Assembly (NCBI RefSeq): GCF_005434965.1
Contig: NZ_SKCI01000001.1
Location: 1,200,952-1,264,951, forward strand
Direction of reading: 5' to 3'
DNA length: 64,000 bases
Origin: Marimonas lutisalis
Lineage (GTDB): Bacteria; Pseudomonadota; Alphaproteobacteria; Rhodobacterales; Rhodobacteraceae
In this document: positions 52,484-61,596 of the stretch, piece by piece
Numbering within the stretch: position 1 is the first letter of the stretch
Layout: every line of letters begins with the position of its first letter
Position numbers and translations under genes: made by a program
The notes under the pieces: model-generated
Seen by the model: only the letters and a program-made list of their open reading frames with translations
Told to the model about the DNA's origin: nothing
Database searches by the model: none

Positions 52484-53713
52484 ATGCCGCTTTCGCATGT
52501 TGTCGTATTGAACGACTCGAGTCGCGCGAAGGGCGGGGCGACGGGGCTTGCCATCCTGAGCGCGCTGGAGTTGAGCGCGCGGGGGTTGAAGGTGAGTTTT
52601 GTCTGCGGCGATGCCGGCGATGCGCCGGAGCTGAAGGCCAAGGGGATCGACGTGATCGCGGCCGGATCGGGGCGGCTGTTGGATCGAGGGCGGGCGCACG
52701 CGATGCGCAAAGGCGTCTATGATCGGCAGATGCGCGACTTCATCGACGATGTCGTGCGAAAGACCGAAGGTGCCGGGACCGTTTATCACCTACACGGCTG
52801 GGCACAGATATTTTCGCCCGCGGTTTTTGCGGCGCTGGCCCGCGTGGCACCTCGCACCTTCGTGCATGCACATGACATGTTCCTGGCCTGCCCGAACGGT
52901 GTTTACATGGATTATCGCCGCAACGTGCTTTGCACGCGAACGCCGCTGTCCGCAAACTGCGTTCTGACCCACTGTGACAAGCGCAGTTATGCCCACAAGC
53001 TCTGGCGGGTGATGCGGCAACGGGCCCTGTTCCGGAATTTCGATCCGGCCCAAGGTTGGGCCGGGATACTTACCATACATCCCGGCATGTTGCCCCGCTT
53101 GGCGCGCGCGGGCTATCCCGACGCCCTGATGAAAGTGTTGCGCAATCCGGCAACGCCCTACACCGATGCACGCGTGCAGGTCGAGCGCAACAGCCGGTAC
53201 GTTTACGTCGGACGTCTTGAAGAGGATAAGGGTGTACTCGACCTGGCGCGAGCGGTGAGCCGGGTTGGGGCTGAACTGGTATGTGTCGGTGACGGCGTGT
53301 TGAAGGATCGGCTGGCGCAGGAGTTTCCAGGAATCCAGGTGACGGGCTGGCTGTCGAAATCCGAGATCGGCCAGTGGGTCGGGAATGCGCGGGCCCTAGT
53401 CATGCCATCGCATCACCCCGAGCCGTTTGCGCTGGTTCTGGCGGAAGCGATTGGCAGTGGGTTGCCGGTCGCCGTGGCCAAGACCGCACTCATGGCTGAA
53501 GAAATCGAGGCAGCCGGGTTGGGGCTGAGCTTTGATGTGTTCGATCCGGACGACATGGATCGGGTCATCAGGGAGTTCCGTGAAATGGAGGAGACGACAA
53601 TCGAGCAGATGAGCTGGCGCTGCAGGGAAGGGCCGGTGAAGCTGGCGCTGGACGCGGGCGAGTGGGTTGAACGGCTTGTTGGACTGTACGAGGGTGCGGT
53701 TTCCGCGGCCTAA
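52484..53713 (+). CDS. Glycosyltransferase family 4
   Basis: 409 residues from ATG 52484, with GGAGGCAGGG upstream. GT4 features: NDSSRAKGGATGLAILSALELS (acceptor-side N-domain), YVYVGRLEEDKGVLDLARAVS (~242-262) and PSHHPEPFALVLAEAIGSGLPVAVAKT (~306-332) with the E-x7-E pair. The middle contains several Cys and His residues (CPNGVY, CTRTPLSANCVLTHCDKRSY) that could bind a metal; such Cys-rich segments occur in some GT4s. It would add a sugar to the lipid-linked intermediate. Its stop overlaps the stop of the convergent GT2 gene by 4 bases. Confidence 0.92.
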   Translation: MPLSHVVVLNDSSRAKGGATGLAILSALELSARGLKVSFVCGDAGDAPELKAKGIDVIAAGSGRLLDRGRAHAMRKGVYDRQMRDFIDDVVRKTEGAGTVYHLHGWAQIFSPAVFAALARVAPRTFVHAHDMFLACPNGVYMDYRRNVLCTRTPLSANCVLTHCDKRSYAHKLWRVMRQRALFRNFDPAQGWAGILTIHPGMLPRLARAGYPDALMKVLRNPATPYTDARVQVERNSRYVYVGRLEEDKGVLDLARAVSRVGAELVCVGDGVLKDRLAQEFPGIQVTGWLSKSEIGQWVGNARALVMPSHHPEPFALVLAEAIGSGLPVAVAKTALMAEEIEAAGLGLSFDVFDPDDMDRVIREFREMEETTIEQMSWRCREGPVKLALDAGEWVERLVGLYEGAVSAA

Positions 53714-54750
53714 AGCCTGGTGATGCGGCTTGGGGTGCAACGGCCCCGGACCAGGTCAATGAATGCGAGCAGGTTGCCCAAGAGTCTGCCGCGATGATCA
53801 GCCCAGTCGACCGGTAGCAAACTGTATCGGAGGTTCGATGCGACGTTGCGCGACATCCGGTACCACAACGCCTTGCGCGTGATCGTGCCCTTTCGCCGGA
53901 GATACAACAGGTTGGCCACTTGCGAATAGCCGAACTTTTTGCCCGGTGTTCGGCCTGTTTTGGTGCCCAGGTGTACGCCGCGAAGCATGTCGGCACGAAC
54001 GACGCGACCGTGTTGGCCCACGCGGACCGAGAAATCGACATCCTCGAACCAGCCGTAGAGCGGCAGCGCCTCGTCGAATTGCAGTTCATGCTCGAGGACG
54101 GGTTTCATGCGCACGGCCATGTTGCAGCCATAGCCATTGCGCACGGGCGTTATGTCGTGCTGGGCGGGACGCTCCAACCCTTTCTCAAGCGCGGCCTTAC
54201 CTTCGTCGAAGTCAAGTCCCGGGCCCAGGATACCATCAACCAGGACGTGACCCGTCGCGATGACGATATCGGGGGCGTCATGCATGAGAGCTTCGAGTTC
54301 ACGCAGGTAGTCGTCGGCGAGCAGGAAATCGTCATCCATGACGAGCAGGATGTCGGCTGGCGTCAGGTGGGAGAGGATCAGGTTGCGTTGGGCGCAAGAG
54401 CCTTTGGGACCTGTCAGAAGTTTCAGGGGAAAGGGCAGGTTTTCGCCAGGCAGCGCGCCGAAATCCGTGTCCGAGGTGCCGCTGACGACAACAAGATCGG
54501 GCAAACGCTGTTGCCGGGCAATGTCCCTGACCGCTTGGGTAACGATGTCGCCACGGCCGAGCGTCGCAATACCGACGACGATGCGGGGCGCATTCTGCGA
54601 GGGGCTGCTGGTCTCGGTTATCCTGCTATCCATTTCGGTTATGGCGCTGAGAATGCTTTTGGAAAGGACGCCCGGGTGGCTGAACTGGGTTGAGAAAGGG
54701 TTTCGGGGCCCTTGCGGCGGTCCTACAAGTCCATCGAATAAAGGTGGCAT
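53710..54750 (-). CDS. Glycosyltransferase family 2
   Basis: 346 residues from ATG 54750; ATG 54633 is an alternative. GT-A features: IVVGIATLGRGDIVTQAVRDIARQ (~58-81), the DxD-like VMDDDFLLADDYLREL (~137-152) and LYGWFEDVDFSVRVGQHG, with the catalytic ED pair. The pattern fits a rhamnosyl- or other sugar transferase. It lies 18 bp downstream of the flippase gene on the same strand. The donor and acceptor are unknown. Confidence 0.9.
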   Translation of the reverse strand: MPPLFDGLVGPPQGPRNPFSTQFSHPGVLSKSILSAITEMDSRITETSSPSQNAPRIVVGIATLGRGDIVTQAVRDIARQQRLPDLVVVSGTSDTDFGALPGENLPFPLKLLTGPKGSCAQRNLILSHLTPADILLVMDDDFLLADDYLRELEALMHDAPDIVIATGHVLVDGILGPGLDFDEGKAALEKGLERPAQHDITPVRNGYGCNMAVRMKPVLEHELQFDEALPLYGWFEDVDFSVRVGQHGRVVRADMLRGVHLGTKTGRTPGKKFGYSQVANLLYLRRKGTITRKALWYRMSRNVASNLRYSLLPVDWADHRGRLLGNLLAFIDLVRGRCTPSRITRL

Positions 54751-54768
54751 CGTCAAGGCCGCAGCGTG

Positions 54769-56178
54769 TCAAGGTGTGGGCCAGCGCAGGAAGCCTTTCC
54801 ACAAGGACAGCGCCACTGCGCCGCTCCAGACGACGAGGAGGCCGACGAGGGTGAGAAACAGGCCGGATGCAGGCGCAAGCGCAACGCGCAACGGTTCTGT
54901 CGCCATGACAAAACCGCCACAGAGTCCGCTGAGCAGCAGCCCGGGAAGAAAGGTCCGGAAAAGATCACCGGGCGAGATGTTCAGGACCTGACGTGTCAGC
55001 TCCAACGAGATCAATGCGACAATGACCGACGTGTAGACTTGGACGATTGCGGTTGATTCCGCGCTGCTTCGGCCAAACACGAGGATCGCCAGAAACGTGA
55101 AGGTCAGGCCGAACAGGCGGATCGCGAGCTGAAGCCCCTGTCTGTCGAGGCTCGTAAGGGTGGGTTCGAGTTGGGAGGTCAGAATGCGGATCGCGCGCAC
55201 AAGGCTGAGGATCGAGATAATCGCGGCCGTCGGTAACCAGGCATCATCTAGGATGACGGTGACGAGTTCTTTGCTCAGCAGCGCAACGCAGAGCATGAGG
55301 GGCCACGCGACGGAGGTTCCGAACGACATGTTCACTCTCCAGGCGAGGGTGATCAGGCGCCCGCGTTGTTCCGCGGCAAGCCGGGAAAACCGCGACCAGG
55401 TGAGCACCGTGAGCGGTTGCTGAACCAAATCCGCGGCGGTTTGCGAAATTCTTGCGCCGCCGCGATATGTGCCGACTTGGGAAGGGTTCAGGAAAATCCC
55501 GAGAATCAAGTCGATTCCATAGTTTGCCAGCATTGCCGCGCCGGTGCTGATCCAGAGCGGTATTGCGGTCCGTCTCCCTTTGCGCAGCACCGCGCGATCG
55601 AAAGACGGCCGAGGGAACCGCCGGACCAGAAATGTGGAGATCGTCAGGTTTAGACCGGTGGCCGCATATCGCGCCGCAACCAGGGCCATCGGACCGAGGC
55701 CCTCGAAGAGGCCGAGAGCAAGAACGAGGGTCGCCAAGGCCTCGGACGCGGCGCCGATCAGGCTGATCGTGCGCATCCGGGTTTCGCGCAGGAGATGCAC
55801 CTCGTTCCAGGCGTAGACCGCTTCAATGATCGGCAGGAGCGCGAAGGACAGGAATATCCGTGCGACAAGGCCTTCGCCGATCGACATGCCCGCCGCCAGC
55901 AGAACCAGGGATGCAACCAGCGCGAAGGCAAGCATCATGCCAAAGGTGGTGTGCCTGTCTTCGTCGGGGTGTTCGGAGCGGAGAAAGGCCTGGTAGTAAC
56001 CGGTGAACACAAAGGCCGAGAAAATGGCCACACAGGCCCAGGCAAGCGCGTAGGAACCGAATTCGGCCAGCCCGATGAAGCGCGAGGCCATCATGATTTG
56101 CGCCAAGGCGAAAAGCTGAACGACCAGCCGGGACATCACTCCGACGGCAAAGGCTGAGGTCAGCGTAGCGCGTAGCAA
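54769..56178 (-). CDS. Oligosaccharide flippase, Wzx type
   Basis: 469 residues with 12-14 predicted transmembrane segments and the MATE/PST-like start LTSAFAVGVMSRLVVQLFALAQIMMASRFIGLAEFGSYALAW. It would flip undecaprenyl-linked repeat units across the inner membrane to the polymerase. It begins the short unit flippase - GT2 on the minus strand. With the ExoY-, Wzy-, ExoP- and ExoF-like proteins it completes a Wzx/Wzy-type pathway. Wzx identity over other MOP flippases is by context. Confidence 0.9.
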   Translation of the reverse strand: MLRATLTSAFAVGVMSRLVVQLFALAQIMMASRFIGLAEFGSYALAWACVAIFSAFVFTGYYQAFLRSEHPDEDRHTTFGMMLAFALVASLVLLAAGMSIGEGLVARIFLSFALLPIIEAVYAWNEVHLLRETRMRTISLIGAASEALATLVLALGLFEGLGPMALVAARYAATGLNLTISTFLVRRFPRPSFDRAVLRKGRRTAIPLWISTGAAMLANYGIDLILGIFLNPSQVGTYRGGARISQTAADLVQQPLTVLTWSRFSRLAAEQRGRLITLAWRVNMSFGTSVAWPLMLCVALLSKELVTVILDDAWLPTAAIISILSLVRAIRILTSQLEPTLTSLDRQGLQLAIRLFGLTFTFLAILVFGRSSAESTAIVQVYTSVIVALISLELTRQVLNISPGDLFRTFLPGLLLSGLCGGFVMATEPLRVALAPASGLFLTLVGLLVVWSGAVALSLWKGFLRWPTP

Positions 56179-56324
56179 AATCTTCTCCTGAAAATCGAGA
56201 TTGAGACGGGGAGGCCGGGTTCCTTGCCCGAGTTTGCTGGCTTGTGGCTGCGCGGTTTCCTGTTGCGAGCCGCGTCTGACGCGCCCATGATGCCGATATT
56301 GATACCTTATTTGAAAACTTTCAA

Positions 56325-57398
56325 ATGCGACATGAGATATTGCGCCCGAGCGAATTCACACCAGATCTGGCCCGGATCTGGAATGATCTCTTGGATCAGA
56401 ACGACGATTTTTCAAGCCCGTTTTTCGCTCATGAGTTCACGATGGCGGTTGGGCGGCATCGCAACGATCTGCGCATTGCGGTGTTGCGCAGCGAAGCCGG
56501 AATCACGGGCTTTCTTCCGTTTCATCTGAAGCTGGGCGGATGCGCCGCGCCGGTGGGTGGGCAGATTTGCGACTACCAGGGGGTCATAGGAGGTGTCGAA
56601 GATCCGGGGCCGCGCGGAGGCAGGCTGATGCGCGATTGCGGGCTCTCTTCTTACGACTTTAATCATGGGCTCGCAGCGCAGAGTATTCTTGAAGATAACG
56701 CGTTCAGTTTTTCAAATTCGCTTCGCGCCGATCTGCGTGACGGATTCGATCAATGGCAGAACGAAGTCCGGGCACAGACCAAGCAAATGACGAAGCTGAA
56801 CCGCATGGTACGGAAAATCGAACGCGAACAGGGAGAATTGCGGTTTGTGCGTGATGACAACTCGGAACAGGCGTGGGCCGCCTTCGTCGGCTGGAAAGAC
56901 ATGGCGCTGCGCCAGCAAGGCGCCCCAGGATTTCCCGGACCCGACTGGATAGCGGATCTGTTGGGCGATATTCGAGTGGTCAATACGGCGCGTTTCGCCG
57001 GGCTTTTCAGCACGCTTTATTCCGGGGATCGTATGATTGCCGCGCATTTCGGAATGCGGTCCGATCGGGCCTGGCATTGGTGGTTCCCGAGTTACGATCC
57101 CGAGATGCAGCAATACGCGCCGGGGCTGTTGCTGTTGCTGTTCTGCGTCGAAGAAGCGGCGCGGATTGAGCTGAAGGAGTTTGATTTCGGACGCGGTACG
57201 CAGCGCTACAAGACGCAATTCGGCACGCGCGCGCGGCGGCTCTGCGAAGGGTCCCTCGAGCGGTCGGGAACAGCGTTTGGAACGGCACGGGTGCTGCGGA
57301 AGTCCGCGCAGCGGCTGGCGAACAAGGCATTGCCGGAACAGGCCGCCGCCTTTGTGCGCCGGGCAGGGACGAAAGTATTTCGGGCCGGCCTGATCTGA
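56325..57398 (+). CDS. CelD/BioF2-like GNAT acyltransferase (first of two)
   Basis: 357 residues. Acetyltransferase (GNAT, PF13480-like) features: ILRPSEFTPDLARIWNDLLDQND at the start, SSPFFAHEFTMAVGRHR, and MIAAHFGMRSDRAWHWWFPSYDPEMQQYAPGLLLLL (~239-274) with IELKEFDFGRGTQRYKTQFG. This is the pattern of CelD-like proteins, often found in polysaccharide loci, where they may acylate sugars. It is convergent with a second related gene (4 bp apart). Substrate not known. Confidence 0.82.
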   Translation: MRHEILRPSEFTPDLARIWNDLLDQNDDFSSPFFAHEFTMAVGRHRNDLRIAVLRSEAGITGFLPFHLKLGGCAAPVGGQICDYQGVIGGVEDPGPRGGRLMRDCGLSSYDFNHGLAAQSILEDNAFSFSNSLRADLRDGFDQWQNEVRAQTKQMTKLNRMVRKIEREQGELRFVRDDNSEQAWAAFVGWKDMALRQQGAPGFPGPDWIADLLGDIRVVNTARFAGLFSTLYSGDRMIAAHFGMRSDRAWHWWFPSYDPEMQQYAPGLLLLLFCVEEAARIELKEFDFGRGTQRYKTQFGTRARRLCEGSLERSGTAFGTARVLRKSAQRLANKALPEQAAAFVRRAGTKVFRAGLI

Positions 57399-57401
57399 CC
57401 G

Positions 57402-58481
57402 TCAATCGCGGTTTTTTGCGATCCTGGCGGCAAACCGCTGTCGGGCCATCTGCCAGCTGTCGAGAGCCAATCGGCCAAGGCCGAAAACGGTCAGGGGATA
57501 GAAGCGAAGAGCCTCGATTTCCGTTGCATCTTCGGCCCAGGCGCGGGTCCACGGCGCGTCCTTGCCGCAGAATTCGAATGAAGAATAGTCGTTTTCGGCG
57601 GAATAGCGGATCAATTCGACGAGCAACGCCTCGCCCGGAGAGATGGGGGCGAAGTTTTCGTCATAGCCGACCTTGATTGCCCAGAAACGATTGTCCCAGA
57701 CAGTGGCGAAGGTCATGGCCGCATCCTGCCCGCCGATGGTGAGGAAACAGAGCCTTAAACGGCCCTTCGCGGCCATTTTTCGGCCGAAACTGCGGAAAAA
57801 CGCGGCCTGTTTTTCATCGTGCAGAAGGGCAGTGCCGGCACGTCCTTTCCAGCTTTTCGCCTCGACGGCCACGATGCGGTCGAAGATCGGTTCCATTTCC
57901 GTTTCACTAGGGGTTAGGATTTCCAAGGCAACGGGGCCGATGGCCTCGGCCTTGCGCCATTTTCGACGATACTGTTGACGTCGCGACCGGCTGCATTGAT
58001 CGAGCGGCGTCTTCCATTTCTCATCCAGCGAAAGGCTGGGCATTGCCTGTTGCGGGAGCTTTCGCACCAGGGTGAGCCCCCGCCCTTTTCCAGCCTTGCT
58101 CAGACGTTGCGAAAAATCGCCGCTTGTCGGGTAGTGCCCCAGGTCCACGGCGAAACCGAGCCGAACTATGCCGCGAGCGAGATCATCTTTCGCCGTATCG
58201 TCAGCGTAAAGCGCCTCGACAGATTCCCCTATATCCATCGCCCCGGCCAGTCGAAGCCCGCGCATTACTCCATTTCGGCAGAACACGGCGATAGCCCGGG
58301 GGGCTGAAATGTCGCCCACTATCACGGTTTCGTTTTGGCCATCTTGCCCATAGACCTCGGTGGCCGTTTGAATCCAGTCATAGGTTTGCATGAGACTGAG
58401 CGGCCTTGACGGACCGCTGTTCCATGCCCTGGCTGGAAGAACGTCGAAATCCACCAGTTTCGCCTCAGTGTGTTTCGACAA
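57402..58481 (-). CDS. CelD/BioF2-like GNAT acyltransferase (second of two)
   Basis: 359 residues. PF13480-like features: SLMQTYDWIQTATEVYG near the start, SRSRRQQYRRKWRKAEAIG, VAVEAKSWKGRAGTALL and DAAMTFATVWDNRFWAIKVGYDENFAPISPGEALL with FEFCGKDAPWTRAW. It shares the general plan of the neighbouring CelD-like gene but is clearly diverged. The two are convergent, so they are not a simple tandem duplication. It probably acylates a sugar or lipid intermediate; the substrate is unknown. Confidence 0.82.
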   Translation of the reverse strand: MSKHTEAKLVDFDVLPARAWNSGPSRPLSLMQTYDWIQTATEVYGQDGQNETVIVGDISAPRAIAVFCRNGVMRGLRLAGAMDIGESVEALYADDTAKDDLARGIVRLGFAVDLGHYPTSGDFSQRLSKAGKGRGLTLVRKLPQQAMPSLSLDEKWKTPLDQCSRSRRQQYRRKWRKAEAIGPVALEILTPSETEMEPIFDRIVAVEAKSWKGRAGTALLHDEKQAAFFRSFGRKMAAKGRLRLCFLTIGGQDAAMTFATVWDNRFWAIKVGYDENFAPISPGEALLVELIRYSAENDYSSFEFCGKDAPWTRAWAEDATEIEALRFYPLTVFGLGRLALDSWQMARQRFAARIAKNRD

Positions 58482-58734
58482 ATGCGGTCCCCAATGCTGC
58501 GTTTGGTTGTGTTTAACACTGTTTCCACTTGAGAATAACGAGAAATCATTGCCGGGGACACTCCAACGCTTTGTTCCCTTGAAAAGCGACTTGATCCTTA
58601 AAAAAAGTTGTCACGGTTTTCGACGGTTTGGAGGCTGATCCAAGGTATCAGGGACTTGTCAGAGTCAATTGGCATGAAACAGGCGGGGAGGTTTCGTGGC
58701 GTCGGCCACTGCTCTCCGCGGCTCGTTCCGCTGA

Positions 58735-58996
58735 CTCAAAGCCTGTTTCGAGATTATTAACCTTGCCGTGACGCTCCACGTCCGGCTCCCGCTGTCGCTG
58801 GAGAACGCCGAGGGATTGCTGCGCCGGCGCGGTATCGAAGTGAATCACTAGGGCCTGTGGTTCTGGTGGTACAGCGTCGGGCCGATGTTAGCATCTGCGA
58901 ACCCAAGCGGCGTATCGTTGCCTTGAGGTTTGGCCCCAGGGGTTGGAAAATCGATGAGATGTTCGTGATTATTTGAGGCGAGGCGCGTTCCCTTGA
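58735..58996 (+). pseudogene. IS6-family transposase fragment
   Basis: Translation of 58735-58990 gives LKACFEIINLAVTLHVRLPL and SLENAEGLLRRRGIEVNH, a stop, then GLWFWWYSVGPMLA, and, after a short frameshifted stretch, WKIDEMFVII. This matches the N-terminal and HTH part of the IS6 transposase, including the block seen in the remnant at 29184-29887, in the same orientation. The catalytic part is missing; the fragment ends at the IS3 element boundary near 59010. The rest of the gap between 58482 and 58735 shows only a promoter-like region for the minus-strand acyltransferase gene. Confidence 0.8.
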
Positions 58997-59027
58997 GCAG
59001 CCCGATCTGATTGGTCCAAGTTAATTG

Positions 59028-60077
59028 TTAGTGCATGATTGGGCTGGTTTCCATTGGGATGATGGTTTCAGGAGCCGGTGGCCGATAGCCCAATGCACTG
59101 TGCGGTCTCCTGGTGTTGTAGTGTTTCCTCCATTGCTCGATCAGGATTTGAGCCTCGCGCAAGGTATGGAAGATCTCGCCGTTGAGCAGTTCATCCCGCA
59201 TCCGCCCATTGAAGCTTTCGCAATATCCGTTCTCCCAAGGCAATCCTGGCTCGATGTAAACGGTCTGTGCGCCAACAGCGACAATCCAGTCCCGAACAGC
59301 CTGTGCAACGAACTCAGGGCCATTGTCCGACCGGATGAAGGCGGGAGCGCCTCGCAGGATGAACAGGTCTGTCAGAGCATCAATTACATCTGTTGAGTTC
59401 AGCTTGCGCTTCACCCTGATCGCCAGACATTCGCGGCTGTGCTCATCCAAAATGTTCAACGTGCGGAATGCTTTCCCATCATCGGTCCGACAATGAACGA
59501 AGTCATAGCTCCAGACATGATTCCGATACTCAGGTCGCAGCCGGAGGCATGATCCGTCATTCATCCATAGACGCCCCTTCTTGGGCTGCTTCTGTGGAAC
59601 CTTCAGCGCCTCTCGCCGCCACAGCCGTTCAACCCGACCATCGCTGACAGACCAGCCTGCATCTCTCAGCAAAGCCGCAATCCGCCGATAGCCGTAGCGA
59701 CCAAACTGTCTGGCCAGTTCGATCATGTCGGCAACCAGCTGATCCTCATCTGCACGACCCTTCGGCACATGCCGCTGGGTCGAACGATGTTGTCCCAGCA
59801 CTCGACAGGCTCTGCGCTCAGACACTTTGAACTGGTCACGGACATGGTCGATACAGGCACGCCGACGAGCGGGGCTCAGGGGCTCCGCCCGTTTAGGCCT
59901 GAAATGGTCCACTGGACCATTTCCAAGACGGCCCTCACTCCCTTTGCGGCCTCCGTCAGGATCAGCTTGTCCAGTGTCAGATCCGACAATGCGCGTCTCA
60001 GCTGCTCGTTCTCTTTCTGGAGCCGCTTCAGTTCCTTCAGTTGCTCCACACCCATTCCGCCATACTGCTTGCGCCAC
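59028..60077 (-). CDS. IS3-family transposase OrfB (DDE domain)
   Basis: The DDE integrase-like part: RRACRVLGQHRSTQR, RYGYRRIAALLRDAGWSV, NHVWSYDFVHCRTDDG (first Asp), FIRSDNGPEFVAQ (second Asp) and ENGYCESFNGRMRDELLN (catalytic Glu). The frame extends to GTG 60077, but the functional product is expected from a -1 frameshift from orfA around a GCAAAGGG site (about 59940-59947). It has no internal stops, so the element may be active. The C-terminus ends PMETSPIMH. Confidence 0.92.
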   Translation of the reverse strand: MAQAVWRNGCGATEGTEAAPERERAAETRIVGSDTGQADPDGGRKGSEGRLGNGPVDHFRPKRAEPLSPARRRACIDHVRDQFKVSERRACRVLGQHRSTQRHVPKGRADEDQLVADMIELARQFGRYGYRRIAALLRDAGWSVSDGRVERLWRREALKVPQKQPKKGRLWMNDGSCLRLRPEYRNHVWSYDFVHCRTDDGKAFRTLNILDEHSRECLAIRVKRKLNSTDVIDALTDLFILRGAPAFIRSDNGPEFVAQAVRDWIVAVGAQTVYIEPGLPWENGYCESFNGRMRDELLNGEIFHTLREAQILIEQWRKHYNTRRPHSALGYRPPAPETIIPMETSPIMH

Positions 60078-60208
60078 CGATAATACGTCTGTTCAACAAC
60101 GCCGATCTGTCGGATCGCGTCGAGACGGGACATGCCTTGTCCCATCAGCGCCTCAACCTGCCGTAACTTCGAGACAATCTCTTCGGGCTTTGGTCGCTTG
60201 TTTGCCAT
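59876..60208 (-). CDS. IS3-family transposase OrfA (helix-turn-helix)
   Basis: 110 residues from ATG 60208 (MANKRPKPEEIVSKLRQVEA). The HTH (GQGMSRLDAIRQIGVVEQTYYRWRKQYGG) and a leucine zipper-like coiled coil (LKELKRLQKENEQLRRALSDL) are typical of IS3 OrfA. OrfB overlaps it in the -1 frame, as required for the fused OrfAB transposase. Confidence 0.92.
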   Translation of the reverse strand: MANKRPKPEEIVSKLRQVEALMGQGMSRLDAIRQIGVVEQTYYRWRKQYGGMGVEQLKELKRLQKENEQLRRALSDLTLDKLILTEAAKGVRAVLEMVQWTISGLNGRSP

Positions 60209-60247
60209 TCCTGGTCCTCCGTTTCCTAAACATAGCGGCGGACCAAT

Positions 60248-61209
60248 GCAGTTGGGGAGGCTCAATGAGACGCGGCCAGATCCACCACGTGTTGTCAAAC
60301 CCGGTCTATGCCGGACGCATCCGTCACAAGCACACGGTCTATGACGGCCAGCACGATGCAATCATTGATCCGAAGCGGTTTGAAGCGATCCAGGCGCAAC
60401 TTATGGACCTTTCAGCCAAGCCCCGCGCGAAACCCCACGCGGCGGCTCATCCATCGCCGCTGGCTGGCCGGCTTACCGATGAGACCGGTGATCGGCTGAC
60501 GCCTACGCATGCGTCGAAAGGGGGCAGGCGCTATCGTTACTATGTCTCACGCCGACTGATTGTCGGGGATGGCGATGCATGCTGCAGCAAGGGATGGCGG
60601 CTGCCGGCGCACCGGTTGGAACGTGACCTGGCGCAAGCCGTCCAGGATCATCTGACCGGGTGCTGTGCGCGGGGCAAGCTTGGCGCAGACGGTGCAGGTT
60701 CGATTGATCGGCTTCGCAGTGTTGCTGAAGGCCTCGATCGCCAGTGCCTGGAGCTTATTGTTGCGGCAAAGCTTATCGATGGAACGATCCGGATTGATCT
60801 CGACAGGAGCAGGATCGCTGAGACCTTCGGATTGACCGAGACAGCTATACCGCCTGCCGCAATGAGCTTCACCGCACCGTTCTCGCAGCGCCGCCGGGGT
60901 GTCGAAACACGCCTCGTCATCGGCGAGTCCCCGACGGAGCGGGATGATATCCTGATCGCCAATGTCGCAAAGGCGGCGCAATGGCGCGCGGCTCTCTGCA
61001 AAGGCGATGAGCTGGCCGTCATCGCCACCCGCGACGGCATCACAGTCAAATATCTGGGCCAGATGCTGACTTTTGCTTTCCTGTCACCGAAACTCGTCAG
61101 GATGATCATGAGAGGTCACCAGCCGCCGGCGCTGACCACGAACTGGATCCGCCGCCATGGCCTGCCGTCATCCTGGGCTGAACAGGACCGCATCGTCGCG
61201 CAGCTCTGA
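60248..61209 (+). pseudogene. Serine site-specific recombinase, C-terminal part only
   Basis: The reading frame continues through the IS3 boundary, but recombinase homology starts at about 60250 (WGGSMRRGQIHHVLSNPVYAGRI). It includes the Recombinase domain (IRHKHTVYDGQHDAIIDPKRFEAIQAQL), a short zinc-ribbon-like part (YYVSRRLIVGDGDACCSKGWRLPAHRLE) and the C-terminal region to VAQL. The N-terminal resolvase catalytic domain with the Ser is missing, removed where IS3 ends. It lies 173 bp before tRNA-Ser, as expected for an element integrated at that tRNA. ATG 60265 is internal, not a true start. Confidence 0.85.
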
Positions 61210-61382
61210 GCATCGCCCTCGCAGCCAAGTCTACCCTGGAAATGGCGCTCTGAGACTTATCGCCAGGTCAGCCACCGAAACCTGCAATCCGGCAGTCTCT
61301 GGATGCAGCACCACCCGCTAGTCCCCGGAAATACGGGACTAATTTGCGCTTCTCGGAAGAACCCCAATCAGAGGGGACTGTA

Positions 61383-61472
61383 TGGCGGAGAGACAGGGAT
61401 TCGAACCCTGGGTTCCCGTGAAGGAACAACGGTTTTCGAGACCGCCCCGTTCGACCACTCCGGCACCTCTCC
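61383..61472 (-). tRNA. tRNA-Ser(CGA)
   Basis: Minus-strand cloverleaf of 90 nt including encoded CCA (61383-61385). Acceptor GGAGAGG pairs with CTCTCC, discriminator G. The anticodon arm GCGGT/ACCGT encloses the loop CTCGAAA with anticodon CGA (reads UCG). The long variable arm and GGTTCGAATCC T-loop are type II serine features. It is adjacent to the truncated recombinase, a common integration point for genomic islands. Confidence 0.95.
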
Positions 61473-61596
61473 GCGGGGGTCTGGGGCGTCCGTTTAATCG
61501 GCTTTGGCAGGCGGATCAAGGCCCGTTTTGCATTGTTTCGGCCGCAGGATGCCTTAGGTATGCAGATGAGGCGGATTTTCAGCGAGGGAGACCGGT

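Larger units (their letters stand above)
59010..60247 (-). mobile_element. IS3-family insertion sequence (IS407-like), complete-looking
   Basis: An element of ~1.24 kb bounded by an 8-base inverted repeat ATTGGTCC (59010-59017) and GGACCAAT (60240-60247). It carries orfA and orfB on the minus strand in overlapping frames, as typical of IS3. No flanking direct repeat is seen (CTG versus GCA), so the flanks were probably joined by later deletion. The left flank is an IS6 remnant and the right is a truncated recombinase. Confidence 0.85.

Noticed and set aside
61320-61346. TAGTCCC...GGGACTA hairpin downstream of tRNA-Ser
   Set aside because: 7-bp stem lacking a T run; considered as tRNA terminator or attachment site but no second copy was found.
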